The translations under genes and the position numbers were made by a program. DNA of 64,000 bases from NCBI RefSeq assembly GCF_000005505.3, contig NC_016131.3, forward strand, positions 46,361,355 to 46,425,354. The letters run 5' to 3'. The notes under the pieces were generated by a model that was given only the letters and a program-made list of their open reading frames with translations, made no database searches and was not told where the DNA came from. Shown piece after piece: positions 1 through 11,200 of the stretch (positions within the stretch are counted from its first letter, which is position 1; each line of letters opens with the position of its first letter). The DNA comes from Brachypodium distachyon (Eukaryota; Streptophyta; Magnoliopsida; Poales; Poaceae).

Positions 1-817
1 CCTTAATGGCTACGAACTCGTCTAATTGCGACTCATTTTATATGTATCACGATCTTTTGGCTATTTTTGATTTGTTCGGATGACTTTCAAGATAAAAAAA
101 ATTCAAAAATAATATTTTGAGATAATTATTATTTATTAGAAATTTAAAAAATATGAGTCACGGATTCTTAAATCTCGTAGCAAAACACGGACATTTAGAT
201 AGTACTGGCTAAATACACGTGTTTTGCTACCTGAATCAATGTTGTTGTTTTGCAACAAGTTGTTAAAGGCTCTTTTATGTTTCTAAAATTTGTGCTGAAT
301 AATAATCATCTCAATCCAATCAATTGTACTAAAACGCTGTTAACCATCTCTTCCCCGAGTCCGGCCATGGGACGGGGAGGGGGAGAGCTAATAGGTCAGG
401 TCGGATCCGCCGTGTATGCCCACGACAGACATGTGAGGCTCAGTTGTCGGAATCCCGTCAAGTTCACTAACCCGTGTGTTTTGGACTTGGTGTTACATTT
501 TGCCCAAATAGTGGTGACGCAATGGTTAAATTAGTGACAACTGTGTTTCTGTGAGACAATCGGCTAGAAAAAGTGTGGTTTTCTAAAATTTACTCGAAGA
601 AAAAGCAGTCGCCGCGCTTTCTTTTTCGCTGGTTCGTCGGCCACACATGCCGCAACAACGAGAGCTTGCAGATTGGCCGGCACTATATTTGGCAACGCTT
701 AACAAGCGGCGCAAATCCACACGTACGGCCCGCGCGAGTGCCTCGAGACGCCATTGGCGCTCCACGAAGGTCGGGGGGACGCATGCGCGCGCGACGCCCA
801 CCGCACGGCGTCCCGGC
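1..817. other. Upstream intergenic/promoter region of the H+-ATPase gene
   Basis: No gene or recognisable transposon is seen here. The first ~330 bases are AT-rich and the last ~200 become GC-rich toward the H+-ATPase start, as is common for grass promoters. Short open frames on both strands in 570-980 have no family resemblance and overlap each other, so I do not call them. Confidence 0.5.
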
Positions 818-824
818 TATAAGA
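818..824 (+). promoter_or_regulatory. Candidate TATA box of the H+-ATPase gene
   Basis: The heptamer TATAAGA sits in GC-rich DNA 202 bases before the H+-ATPase start codon. It would place transcription initiation near 845-855. No transcript data are available. Confidence 0.45.
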
Positions 825-843
825 CGGCCGTGGCGCCATCGCC

Positions 844-984
844 ATGCCATTCCACGGAGAGAGGAGGCAGGCACAGCCAGGCAGCGCTTGCCCCCGCCCT
901 CCCTCCGCCCATCCCAACAAGGCCTCCCCCCTCGCGGGTGAGCGCCGGCGCCACCTCCACATCCCCGACCTGCCTCTAGGCTGA
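844..984 (+). other. Upstream ORF in the putative H+-ATPase leader
   Basis: An ATG at 844 opens a 46-codon frame ending with TGA at 982-984, 41 bases before the main start. Upstream ORFs are known in leaders of some plant plasma-membrane H+-ATPase mRNAs (Nicotiana PMA genes). Whether this one is transcribed depends on the start site: a TATA box at 818 predicts initiation at or just after this ATG. Confidence 0.3.
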
Positions 985-1025
985 CTACTGTTGCTACCTC
1001 TAAATAAGACAAATAATAATCAGCC

Positions 1026-4000
1026 ATGGCGTCCATCTCCCTCGAGGAGGTCCGCAACGAGACCGTCGACCTGGTACGTGCCCAGTTAATCGCATTGCAT
1101 TGCAAATTTTGCAATTCTTTCTTCGTTTTGATTTTGATGTGTTGTGCAGTCGACGGTCCCGGTGGAGGAGGTCTTCAAGACGCTGAAATGCGACCGGAAG
1201 GGGCTGACGGAGGCGGAGGGGGCCAACAGGCTGAAGCTGTTCGGGCCCAACAAGCTGGAGGAGAAGAAGGACAGCAAGCTCCTCAAGTTCCTGGGCTTCA
1301 TGTGGAACCCGCTGTCGTGGGTCATGGAGATCGCCGCCATCATGGCCATCGCGCTCGCCAACGGCGGCGGCAGGCCGCCCGACTGGCAGGACTTCGTCGG
1401 CATCGTCTCCCTCCTCTTCATCAACTCCACCATCAGCTACATCGAGGAGGCCAACGCCGGGGACGCCGCGGCCGCGCTCATGGCCGGCCTCGCGCCCAAG
1501 ACCAAGCTGCTCAGGGACGGCCGCTGGGAGGAGCAGGACGCGGCCATCCTCGTCCCTGGTGACATCGTCAGCATCAAGCTCGGTGACATCATCCCTGCTG
1601 ACGCCAGGCTGCTCGAGGGTGACGCGCTTAAGATCGACCAGTCGGCGCTAACGGGCGAGTCAATGCCGGTCAACAAGTACGCCGGGCAGGAGGTGTTCTC
1701 GGGCTCCACGGTGAAGCAGGGCGAGATCGAGGCCGTCGTCATCGCCACGGGCGTGCACACCTTCTTCGGCAAGGCGGCGCACCTCGTGGACAGCACCAAC
1801 AATGTCGGCCACTTCCAGCAGGTGCTCACGGCCATCGGCAACTTCTGCATCATCTCCATCGCCGCCGGGATGCTGGTGGAGATCCTGGTCATGTACCCGA
1901 TCCAGCACCGCGCGTACCGGGACGGCATCGACAACCTCCTGGTGCTGCTCATCGGCGGGATCCCCATCGCCATGCCCACCGTGCTGTCCGTCACCATGGC
2001 CATCGGCTCGCACCGGCTGTCGCAGCAGGGCGCCATCACCAAGCGCATGACGGCCATCGAGGAGATGGCCGGCATGGACGTGCTCTGCAGCGACAAGACC
2101 GGCACGCTCACGCTCAACAAGCTCACCGTCGACAAGTCCCTCATCGAGGTCTGCTCCAAGAGCGTCGACAAGGACATGGTGCTCCTCTACGCCGCCCGCG
2201 CGTCCCGCGTCGAGAACCAGGACGCCATCGACACCTGCATCGTCAACATGCTCGCCGACCCCAAGGAGGCCCGCGCCGGCATCCAGGAGGTCCACTTCCT
2301 CCCCTTCAACCCCGTGGACAAGCGCACGGCCATCACCTACATCGACGGCAACGGCGACTGGCACAGGGTCAGCAAGGGCGCGCCCGAGCAGATCATCGAG
2401 CTCTGCAACATGGCACCGGAGGCCGAGAAGAAGGTGCACGCGTCGATCGACCAGTACGCCGACCGCGGCCTCCGGTCGCTTGGCGTGTCGTACCAGCAGG
2501 TCCCGGAGAAGAACAAGGAGAGCGCCGGGGAGCCGTGGCAGTTCATCGGGCTGCTCCCGCTGTTCGACCCTCCTAGGCACGACAGCGCCGAGACCATCCG
2601 CCGCGCGCTCCACCTGGGCGTGAACGTCAAGATGATCACGGGCGACCAGCTCGCCATCGGCAAGGAGACCGGCCGGCGGCTCGGCATGGGCACCAACATG
2701 TACCCGTCCACGGCGCTCCTGGGCGACAAGAACAGCCCCGTGAACGGGCTCCCCATCGACGAGCTCATCGAGAAGGCCGACGGGTTCGCGGGGGTGTTCC
2801 CGGAGCACAAGTACGAGATCGTGAAGCGGCTGCAGGACAAGAAGCACATCGTGGGCATGACGGGGGACGGCGTGAACGACGCGCCGGCGCTGAAGAAGGC
2901 CGACATCGGCATCGCCGTGGACGACGCGACGGACGCGGCCCGGAGCGCGTCGGACATCGTGCTGACGGAGCCCGGCCTGAGCGTGATCGTGTCGGCCGTG
3001 CTCACCAGCCGGGCCATCTTCCAGCGGATGAAGAACTACACCATCTACGCCGTGTCCATCACGATCCGGATCGTGCTGGGGTTCCTGCTGGTGGCGCTCA
3101 TCTGGAAGTTCGACTTCGCGCCATTCATGGTGCTCATCATCGCCATCCTCAACGACGGCACCATCATGACGATCTCCAAGGACCGCGTGAAGCCGTCGCC
3201 GACGCCGGACTCGTGGAAGCTCAACGAGATCTTCGCCACGGGGGTGGTCCTGGGCACTTACATGGCGCTGGTCACCGTGCTCTTCTTCTACCTGGCGCAC
3301 GACACGGACATCTTCACGGAGACGTTCGGGGTGCGGCCGATCAGGGACAACGACAGGGAGCTCATGGCGGCGCTGTACCTCCAGGTGAGCATCATCAGCC
3401 AGGCGCTCATCTTCGTGACGCGGTCGAGGAGCTGGTCCTTCGTGGAGCGGCCGGGGTTCCTCTTGCTCTTCGCCTTCTTCGCGGCGCAGCTGGTGGCCAC
3501 GGCCATCGCTGTGTACGCCGACTGGGACTTCTGCGGGATGCAGGGGATCGGGTGGTCGTGGGGCGGCGCCATCTGGGCGTTCAGCGTCGCCACCTACATC
3601 CCGCTGGACGTGCTCAAGTTCATCATCCGCTACTCGCTCAGCGGCAAAGGCTGGGACAACGTCCAGAACAAGGCAAGCACGCGTGATCACAGCTTCCATG
3701 AGATAGATAGATACTAACAAGAGTCTTGAGATCGGGCGCTTGATCTTGATTGATTTCTCTCATTTTTTGTTGTTGGCCGTACCTCCCAGTGAGACGTTTC
3801 TTGCGGGTATGTATGTTTGTTGCATGGTCCCTTAATTGGCGCTGCAGACGGCGTTCACCAACAAGAAGGACTACGGGAAAGGGGAGCGGGAGGCGAAGTG
3901 GGCGGTGGACCAGAGGACGCTCCATGGGCTCAACCAGCCGGCAGCCTCCGACATCCTCAACACCAAGGAGGAGCTCTCCGCCATCGCCGAGCAGGCCGCC

Positions 4001-4117
4001 AAGCGCGCCGAGGTCGCCAGGCTCCGGGAGCTGCACACGCTCAAGGGACACGTCGAGTCGGTGGTCAAGCAGAAGGGGATCGACATCGACACCATTCAGC
4101 AGAGCTACACCGTCTGA
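1026..4117 (+). CDS. Plasma-membrane proton-pumping ATPase (P3A-type H+-ATPase)
   Basis: Exports protons from the cytosol using ATP and energises the plasma membrane. Model: exons 1026-1073, 1150-3672 and 3848-4117, all phase 0, giving 946 residues, which matches the family (about 950). Visible motifs are the actuator TGES near residues 184-187, the phosphorylation loop DKTGTLT with Asp about 331, the hinge GDGVNDAP with Asp about 589, multiple hydrophobic helices and a C-terminal autoinhibitory R-domain. The last residues end YTV, the 14-3-3 binding site whose penultimate Thr is phosphorylated to activate the pump. The tiny 16-codon first exon has canonical borders. The second intron (3673-3847, 175 nt) starts with GC instead of GT in the context AAG/GCAAGC. 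No GT nearby preserves the frame into the conserved TAFTNKKD start of exon 3. Coding GC is very high, typical of grasses. The paralogue number is not decided. Confidence 0.97.
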
Positions 4118-4901
4118 TCGATGATGATCCACTTTAGCGGTGGCGGTCGCCGGTCGGGTAGGGATTTGAAAGGAGGGTGGTTTCGGTCGGGTAATTCGTT
4201 GATCGTCTTTGTGTGGTTGGAAGAGCAGCTTGTACTACCTATTTATGCATCTCTCTCTGAACTTGCTGCATATGTGTTTTCTTCTGCTCTGTATCCATCC
4301 GTAATACAATTGTGCGGGAATGGTGCGTTTGCATGAGCAGATTGTCTTCGCTTTTTTTGCCCTTTCTCTGACAGCTACTTTGAGTTTTCAGCTATGAAAC
4401 AAACTGCTCTCAAATCTCTCCTGGCATTTCATGTCCCCAAATTGGCGAATAATTTTGTGAATAATGGAAGATGCTACTGATTTGAATCTATCCTACAAAA
4501 CTCATGACCTCATGTCCTGGAGATTTACTAGGAGATGATACAAGTACAGAAATGAGGAAATGATACAAAACAGACTCCGAAGTGATACTCAAATAATCGT
4601 ACCCACGCATCATCTGCAGTTTAGTAGCCCTAAACATGGTACACATTTGCGGCTTAACAAAGATACAATCTGAAGCTTTTGAAATGCTCCTTGGAACACC
4701 AGACTCAGTATCCTGTTTTTACTATTTGGGGCGCACTTGGTGTGGAACGGACCGAGGATGGCTTCAGGTTTCCATATGCGGTACCCCTTCAAATATGACT
4801 CCTGCCATCCTCCCTGGTCACTAATTCATGCTCAAACTTCTAGGCTCTTCCTCAGATCAATCCCATATAAAGCATGACATGTTTGAATGACATAATGGTA
4901 T
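4118..4901. other. Convergent intergenic space (two 3' UTRs)
   Basis: This lies between the stop codons of the plus-strand H+-ATPase and the minus-strand FAD oxidoreductase. It is AT-rich and without coding signal, so it presumably holds both 3' UTRs and their polyadenylation regions. No transposon was recognised. Confidence 0.5.
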
Positions 4902-7167
4902 TCATTTTGAAGCCTTGATCGTCTTCCAGCAAGTGAACTCAGAAGGTATCATGTTTTCATCACCAGAAATCGCAGCTTTGGCAGTCAGCTTTCCAACTAA
5001 ACCATGGTACAGAAGGCCCCTGGCGCCAAGACCGCCAACTAGCCAAAAGGCACAATTGCTCCTCGTGCCTATTACGTCATTTAAACAACCCAAAAGTGGC
5101 AGAGAACCATTAGCTGTCAATGGAGGCATGGCTCTTATCCCAGCCCTTGCTCGTATATAATCCCATTTACTGATTCCTGGATATACAGCAGAAGCTTTTG
5201 GGAGAAGCTCTTCCATTGCAGTAGCAGCTTCTTCATCAGATACAGTTGAAGCATGATTGTCAGACTTCCATTGCCAAGTTGACCCAACAGAAACAGTACG
5301 GGGACCTTGGAATGCCAGCCATGCATCAGATAAGATTGAAGGACTCTGACTACCATATTTTTCTCTGCGGGAAATAAATGCAACAATGAGATAGTTTCAA
5401 CTGCTGTTGCAACAAGTTAAAACTCACAGAAGCACCTTACACTGTGTCTGATGGCAGCTGGAATTCAGCAATAACTCCTCTGCAGGTTCTAAGAGGCAGC
5501 TTATTTGCGAGTTCCGGAAGTGAACTAGCATTGGCTCCAAGGCAGATGATCACGGAATCATAGTCTCCTGCTCATGTTTAATAGGGTCTTTAGGCATAAA
5601 AGAAGTTGATGCTGTAATACAGATACAGTTGCTAACAGAAAAGGTTGATACTGAAAACAGTTACTTCCGTGGGGCCGTACAAGAGTTCAATTTTAACATT
5701 TTCCTTAACAGGGGCTGCTGAACTGATAAGTTGTAAACTGAGAAGACATCATCTATTTCAGTTTAAATTGCATCCAAAATATAAAGGACAATATTTCAAA
5801 ATCTTAAGTTCATGTAGTAAAGTATTATTTCTTGCTTTCTTGGGAGATTGTCAGAGGGTACCTGACAGTTGTTGTAGGTTATCAATACGTTTGTGGTACA
5901 TATTGAACTCCCTTTCTTCACTAGGTGATGTAGATGCTTCGTCAGCCATATTTTGGCATGCAAGGAACAATGCCTGCAGAAACACAAGAATTAAAGTGTC
6001 TCAACATATCAAGAATATAAGATGGCAGACAATTAATGATGAAACAAAGCATGAAAGTGTGCAGCACCTGTAAATATTTCTTAGGGTTGATGTTCAGTGC
6101 TAGTGGCATATAAACTGCAAACTTGAGTGGCACACATAAGCCGGGGATCAAATGTTGTGCAGCATCCGAATCTAGAACTTGGAGGCTGCAACTCTGGAGG
6201 CAACTCTGACTCTGAGCATTCTAACTTGAATAGGTTGAAGCAATCAAAATCACGCACCAGAAAACACAAAAATAAGCACCTGAGCTTAGCTTCGCAATCT
6301 CAATCCAGCAGTACCTCTAGCAATATGTCAGCAGCCTTCTCCGTTGTAGGTGGACGCAAAATTCCCCTACTCAGCAAAAGTATCCAGATCAAATTATCAA
6401 TAGGTCAAACATGAACAAAAGCAAAGAGTAAAAAAATGCTCTCTACAAGGAACAAATGATTGCCTTCTCCAGATAAGGGCCTCATCTTCACTAGTCCCAT
6501 CTGATCCGGTGGCTCCATTCGCTTGCTCTGCGCTGCGTAGGAGATCCATACACTCTTTCCAGAATTCAGCTCCTCTCCAGAGAAGCTTCACTGCAGTTAA
6601 ACCAGGAATTCATGTGTCTACCAAACATAGGCTGGATGCAAATTTGTGTTCGGGTAGCATAAGACATAAGCACTAAGCACTAAGCAGAGCAAAATCAAGT
6701 GGAACCACGGACTGAAATGCTTGCGAATTACGATGATGGAGAAGGAGACCTTTGGGCGAGTACGGATGGAGAAGCCCTCCCGAGACTCCAGAGGCGCCTC
6801 CGCCTACGCCGTTCTCGTCGTAAACGTCCACAGTCACACGGGAATTCTTCGGGCTATGCTGCAACCAGTTACCAGACAGCGTCGGTTCAGAGGAAGCTCG
6901 GTCCCTGTGACAAGAAGCGAGGCCAGAGCCGGAGGGAGAGGAGAAGATTACCTTGAGGAGGTGCCACGCGACGGAGAGCCCCGCGAAGCCAGCGCCGAGG
7001 ACCGCGTAGCGGAGAGGGCGGCCGCCGTTGCCGTGACACCCCGCCGGCGAGGACGATGACGCGGCTGAGGATGTGACGGCTCTTCTGGAACACGAGCCGA
7101 GGGTCGGGAGTAGACGGGGCCAGGGAGGGAGAGAGGACGGGAGCCGTGGGCAGCGTGGCGGCGGCAT
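4902..7167 (-). CDS. FAD-dependent oxidoreductase, DAO family
   Basis: Eight exons read right to left: 7167-6952, 6858-6750, 6590-6464, 6366-6315, 6220-6068, 5973-5862, 5567-5441 and 5364-4902. Together they give 452 residues with continuous phase. An Arg/Ser/Pro-rich N-terminus (about 1-50) looks like an organelle transit peptide. It is followed by an FAD-binding Rossmann strand with GAGFAG (residues 58-63) and later by the conserved segment YSPKVKLLWRG. The C-terminal part carries conserved ARAG and GGLGARGLLYH stretches. I recall the single-copy plant family represented by Arabidopsis At5g48440. Its substrate is unknown to me. Intron 3 (6463-6367) appears to use a GC donor (AGAAG/GCAATC), which restores RRGILRPP. 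The nearest GT would add unconserved residues. The exon 5 start at 6220 is my best choice, with 6208-6211 as alternatives. An in-frame ATG at 7371 lies in unlikely coding sequence, so I start at 7167. Confidence 0.9.
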
Positions 7168-7512
7168 GGAGGAAACGGCGGCTCCTGCTTCTCCGGATAG
7201 AAGACGGCGGGCGGTGGGAGGCGGCGCAACACTCGGCCCGAAGAGTAATACTCCAGTGTGGGTTGGGCTAAGGCCTGGCCGCCAAACGAAGGAGAGCGAT
7301 ATTGGCCGTTTCGGGCTTGGAGAGCGATAAACAGTTGCCAGTTTGGATAATTCGGAATTTCGGAGAAACAAAGCTCACCATTTCAGTTTCTTTTGAAACA
7401 AGAATAGTTTGAAACAAGAATAGTTTTAAAACATAATATGTATACATGCAAAAAAAGTAGAACAGCATGACTTATTTCAGCTGTAAAAGATACTTTACAC
7501 ATGTAAGCTGTA

Positions 7513-7545
7513 CTCCCTCCGTTTCTAAATATTTAGAAACAGAGG
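7513..7545. mobile_element. Stowaway MITE reduced to its termini
   Basis: The Stowaway terminus CTCCCTCCGTTTCTAAAT is joined directly to its inverted copy ATTTAGAAACAGAGG, with no internal region. The left side is preceded by TA. It is likely an internal-deletion derivative. Confidence 0.55.
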
Positions 7546-7628
7546 ACATGACAATTTTGTGTATGTATAATTCCACAACATACTACTCGTAGAATAATAA
7601 ATACGGGTAGTACTCATCTAAAGTATAA

Positions 7629-7917
7629 CTGGGCATGGGTGGCCCGGCCCGAAGCCCAACGTCCCAGGCCGGGCTCGGACCTTAGTTTTCAGTCCCAAGC
7701 CCGGCCCAAAGACCCAAAAAAAGCACGAAATGACAAAAACAGGTATATTTTAGGAAAAATAGATATAAAAATCATTTATTTATTTCGAAAATAATTATTT
7801 TAATGTTTAAATGGCATATTTTCAGGGTTTCGAGCCAGGCCGGGCTCAGACTTCAGGTTTGACCGTCTGGTTTTATGAAGCCCGGCCCGAACCTGGCCCG
7901 GCCCGAGGTTTGCCCAG
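7629..7917. mobile_element. Non-autonomous MITE, GGCCCGG-rich termini
   Basis: A 289-bp element begins CTGGGCA and ends TGCCCAG, with subterminal GGCCCGGCCC stretches on both sides and an AT-rich centre. It is flanked by the direct repeat TATAA (7624-7628 and 7918-7922), a plausible target-site duplication. The superfamily is not assigned. A similar GGCCCGG-rich fragment occurs near 61355-61420. Confidence 0.6.
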
Positions 7918-8224
7918 TATAATCTAAAGGTTGAGACTAGGTTATCTCAAAGCACCCAGCATGATCCTATACAGACAACAAATAACGTTCTGGCACGACA
8001 GAAAATACCATAACCAGACTTTACATCGATAATAGCATCTAGGCAAACCGATACAGAGCTTCACGCAAACTGCCGTTAGCAAGTGATGTACAGTAACAAA
8101 GTGCATATCCCAACTTACAATGCTGTAAAAGGCCTGCCTGCAATTTCACCATAGCAAAACACCAATATGTGCCCTAGAACCTAATGTAATTCAGCCACAC
8201 TTGCAACTCCGGCATGTTTCTCCG

Positions 8225-11200
8225 TTACCTCATCATGTTCCTCCATTTATCCTTCAAGTCCACCTACAAGATACAGCCGGTTACTACATGAAGTTTAGTA
8301 AACAAAAGAACTTCAAAATTCAAATACTCACCGCTGTTCTACCAATAAAAACATCGGGATTGTGGATCAAAATATCCTTCCAGTTGCTGCTACCAAACCT
8401 TCACGAGACACAAATAGGGAGAAGCGGTAAGAATCATACAAGAAAATAGCAGAAACTGCTTTGAGGCACAACTTAAACAGCAATTGTGTAGAATGAGGAG
8501 GAGTTATCTAATAATGAATTCCAACAGGAAAACAAAAGACATACTGATCCACACCCTTCCTTAATGTTTCTTCTTCTACCGAGCTCCACTTCCTTGCCCT
8601 TCTACGCTTAGCTTTATTATCTGCCAGTTGCAAAGGAGAAACTTGGTTTCTCCTTGGGCTAGGCAAATGTGGTATATGTGATTGAGATCTTGAACCCTCA
8701 GGATCAAGCGAGTCTTCCCACTGCAAGCAAGCTTTTTTTGAGCGAAATCACCAAAATCTACTGTTGGGCTTATACTATGAACCTATCCTACATACTAAGA
8801 AAAGCCCCCTAGAGGCCAAAGCACTCAAATCACACTTCTATTCTAATTTACTTCTTCAAATGTACACTGCTAGTCGGCACGCAAGGAGAAAGCTGGAAAA
8901 CATGTTTTAGTAAGGATTATTCATCATTCTAAATTAAGGACCTACCTGAATTCAGCTAAATCTCTAGAACAACAAGTACCAACACCTAATTGCTGTACTT
9001 CCATTAGATACTCTTCTGTCATGGATAAAAAGGCAGCTTATAGAATTTTCTAACATGGTATCCAGTTTCCTCAGGAAGCACCAGAAGGGACAACAGCAGT
9101 TGACAGTAGCAACATGGAAAGCAATTCATATTCAGAACATACAAAAATAACCATATAGAAAATATATATTCGTAAGAAAGAAATACAAACAAATAAATAG
9201 TACTCCCTCCGATCCATAAAAGTGTCACCTATTTTGTACTAATTTAGTACAAATTTTGTACTGAGTGGGTGACACTTTTTATGGATCAAAGGGAGTAGTA
9301 TTTAAGACATTCATTGACATGATAAGGGCAATGTGCCAATGTCATAGCATAGTTTCTTTCAGTTCTTAAATATGACAAAGACGGACTGCAGTTTTCTCAA
9401 GTTCACTTTAGTTGATTAAAGTGAATGAAACATGTACCATCCTGAAAAGGCATTAAATAAATTATATACACAAAGAAAACTCACCTGAAAAGTCCGTGCT
9501 GTAGAGTTCCAATCCATAAGGCTGGATAGTGTGCCTTTCCTCGATGCCTCACCTTGATTATTAAGAGCACTTGGACCAGCAGCAGCACTACAACTCGCTG
9601 CCTGATTATTGACTTCTTCAGCATTGATATCAACTGCCTTATCCATCCTTGCAGCCAACACCTCATCTGCAGCTGCTTTTGCAGCTGGTAGTGGATCTTC
9701 GACGGCACTATGAAGGTCGGCACAGCTTGATTTTAGGGCATCTAAAACCTTATGAACTTCAGGCGTCGAAATTGGATTTACATTAGAGGTAGGTTCTTCA
9801 AGTCTGCTCAAAATTTCACGAGCTCTTTCTTCCCCAGCTGTAAGTTCCATTATTGTGTCATCAATTATTGACAGATAACAATCTTGTACACAATAGGATC
9901 TGAATGCACTAGCATAAAATAATTCCAGCTGCCATTTGAAACATAGGAGTGCTGCGCAGACAGGAACAGGCCCAACAAACAGGAATCCTAAACTACTATA
10001 CCAAGGTGCATAAATAATAATAAATGCACAAAATCAACTGGAAACAAAACTGTAGTTCAAGCAAAATGTACTGGAAACTAATGAAGTGTGGGGCAACAAT
10101 TAATTTTACTAGGAAACTAAAAAGACTTGAAAGTAAGTACTAAGGACATATATGATATAGATTGATCTATAATGTAAAGAAAGTTGCAGAAAGAGGATCT
10201 ACAAACAAAACCTTCATGGATCTTTTTTTAAAGCACCATAGGGGAGGAAGGCCCAACTGAACGATATCAATTATAAAAGGGGCCCAAGGCAAAGGAGTTC
10301 ATACAGAAAAGGGAGCACCGAAAAAAAGCGACCGCCTAGGGCAGGCATGCGAGCGAGAGCAACGCCAGCGCCAGAGCAGGAGGTCCTCAGCGATGGCGTG
10401 GACCACCGCACAAGAGGAAGGAGACCATTCCTTGAACACCTTTGGGTTCTGGCTGTGCCAGATGTTCTACAATTCACTGCCTCATTATTTACTTCTTTAC
10501 CATTGATATCAACTGCCTTATCCATCCTTGCAGCCAACACCTAAATGGCCCAGTCTTGTGGAACATATTCAACTCCTAACAGTTACAAATATAACATTCT
10601 GTCCATTTAAGTCCCTAAGCTAGATGAACATGTCCCCTAAATTCTTGTCCGGCTTTCCTTTTTCGAATAATAAAAAACAGAAGAAAATCCCGATGCTATT
10701 CTATTTCCATAAACTAAAGCATTGCCACATGTAAAGCAAGTGAGGCTCAAATCATAACACGACAGTGCAGAGAGGCAATGTTTCTAACATGAAAACAAAA
10801 CAGCCTTAATATGAAATTATAGCCTACCACCTGCAAGAAACTACCAAGAGTGCATGATGTTTACACATGAATTTTAGTTGCTGTTGAATGTAAGCCATAA
10901 TTCTTGTCTCAAATTTGCCCAAAAATGCATGTATATCCCTAAAATGCGTCCAGATACATGTAATATTTTGACAATAATTATGGAACAGAGGGAGTACAAC
11001 ACAATATCTAGCTTCACTATCATGGCAAAATAACAAAATATTTAGAGCTTCTATCTCCAGTTGAAACTTCTGATTGACCAAATTCTAAGCAGTTTCAGTT
11101 TAAGATACTCCTAGAAGACAGGGATTCTCTCTCCATCCACCCTTCTGGAATCAAAAGGCAAAAACATAAACATGCGGGCAACTTTTAAAAATCCCACTTA

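Larger units (their letters stand above)
7168..8224. other. Intergenic space between two minus-strand genes
   Basis: Contains the promoter/5' UTR of the FAD oxidoreductase, a miniature Stowaway palindrome, a GGCCCGG-rich MITE and the 3' UTR of the telobox Myb gene. No further gene is seen. Confidence 0.5.

Noticed and set aside
1660..3720. A 686-codon open frame on the minus strand opposite the H+-ATPase
   Set aside because: It is an antisense shadow of a very GC-rich exon; its Asp/His/Val/Arg-rich translation has no domain, and the plus-strand protein is unambiguous.
5571..5861. Possible extra exon in the FAD oxidoreductase intron
   Set aside because: Joining 5862 directly to 5567 gives the conserved LSGDYDSVIICLGAN in phase, so no extra exon is needed.
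5645..6073. A 142-codon plus-strand frame over the FAD oxidoreductase
   Set aside because: It overlaps conserved minus-strand exons and introns and has no family resemblance.
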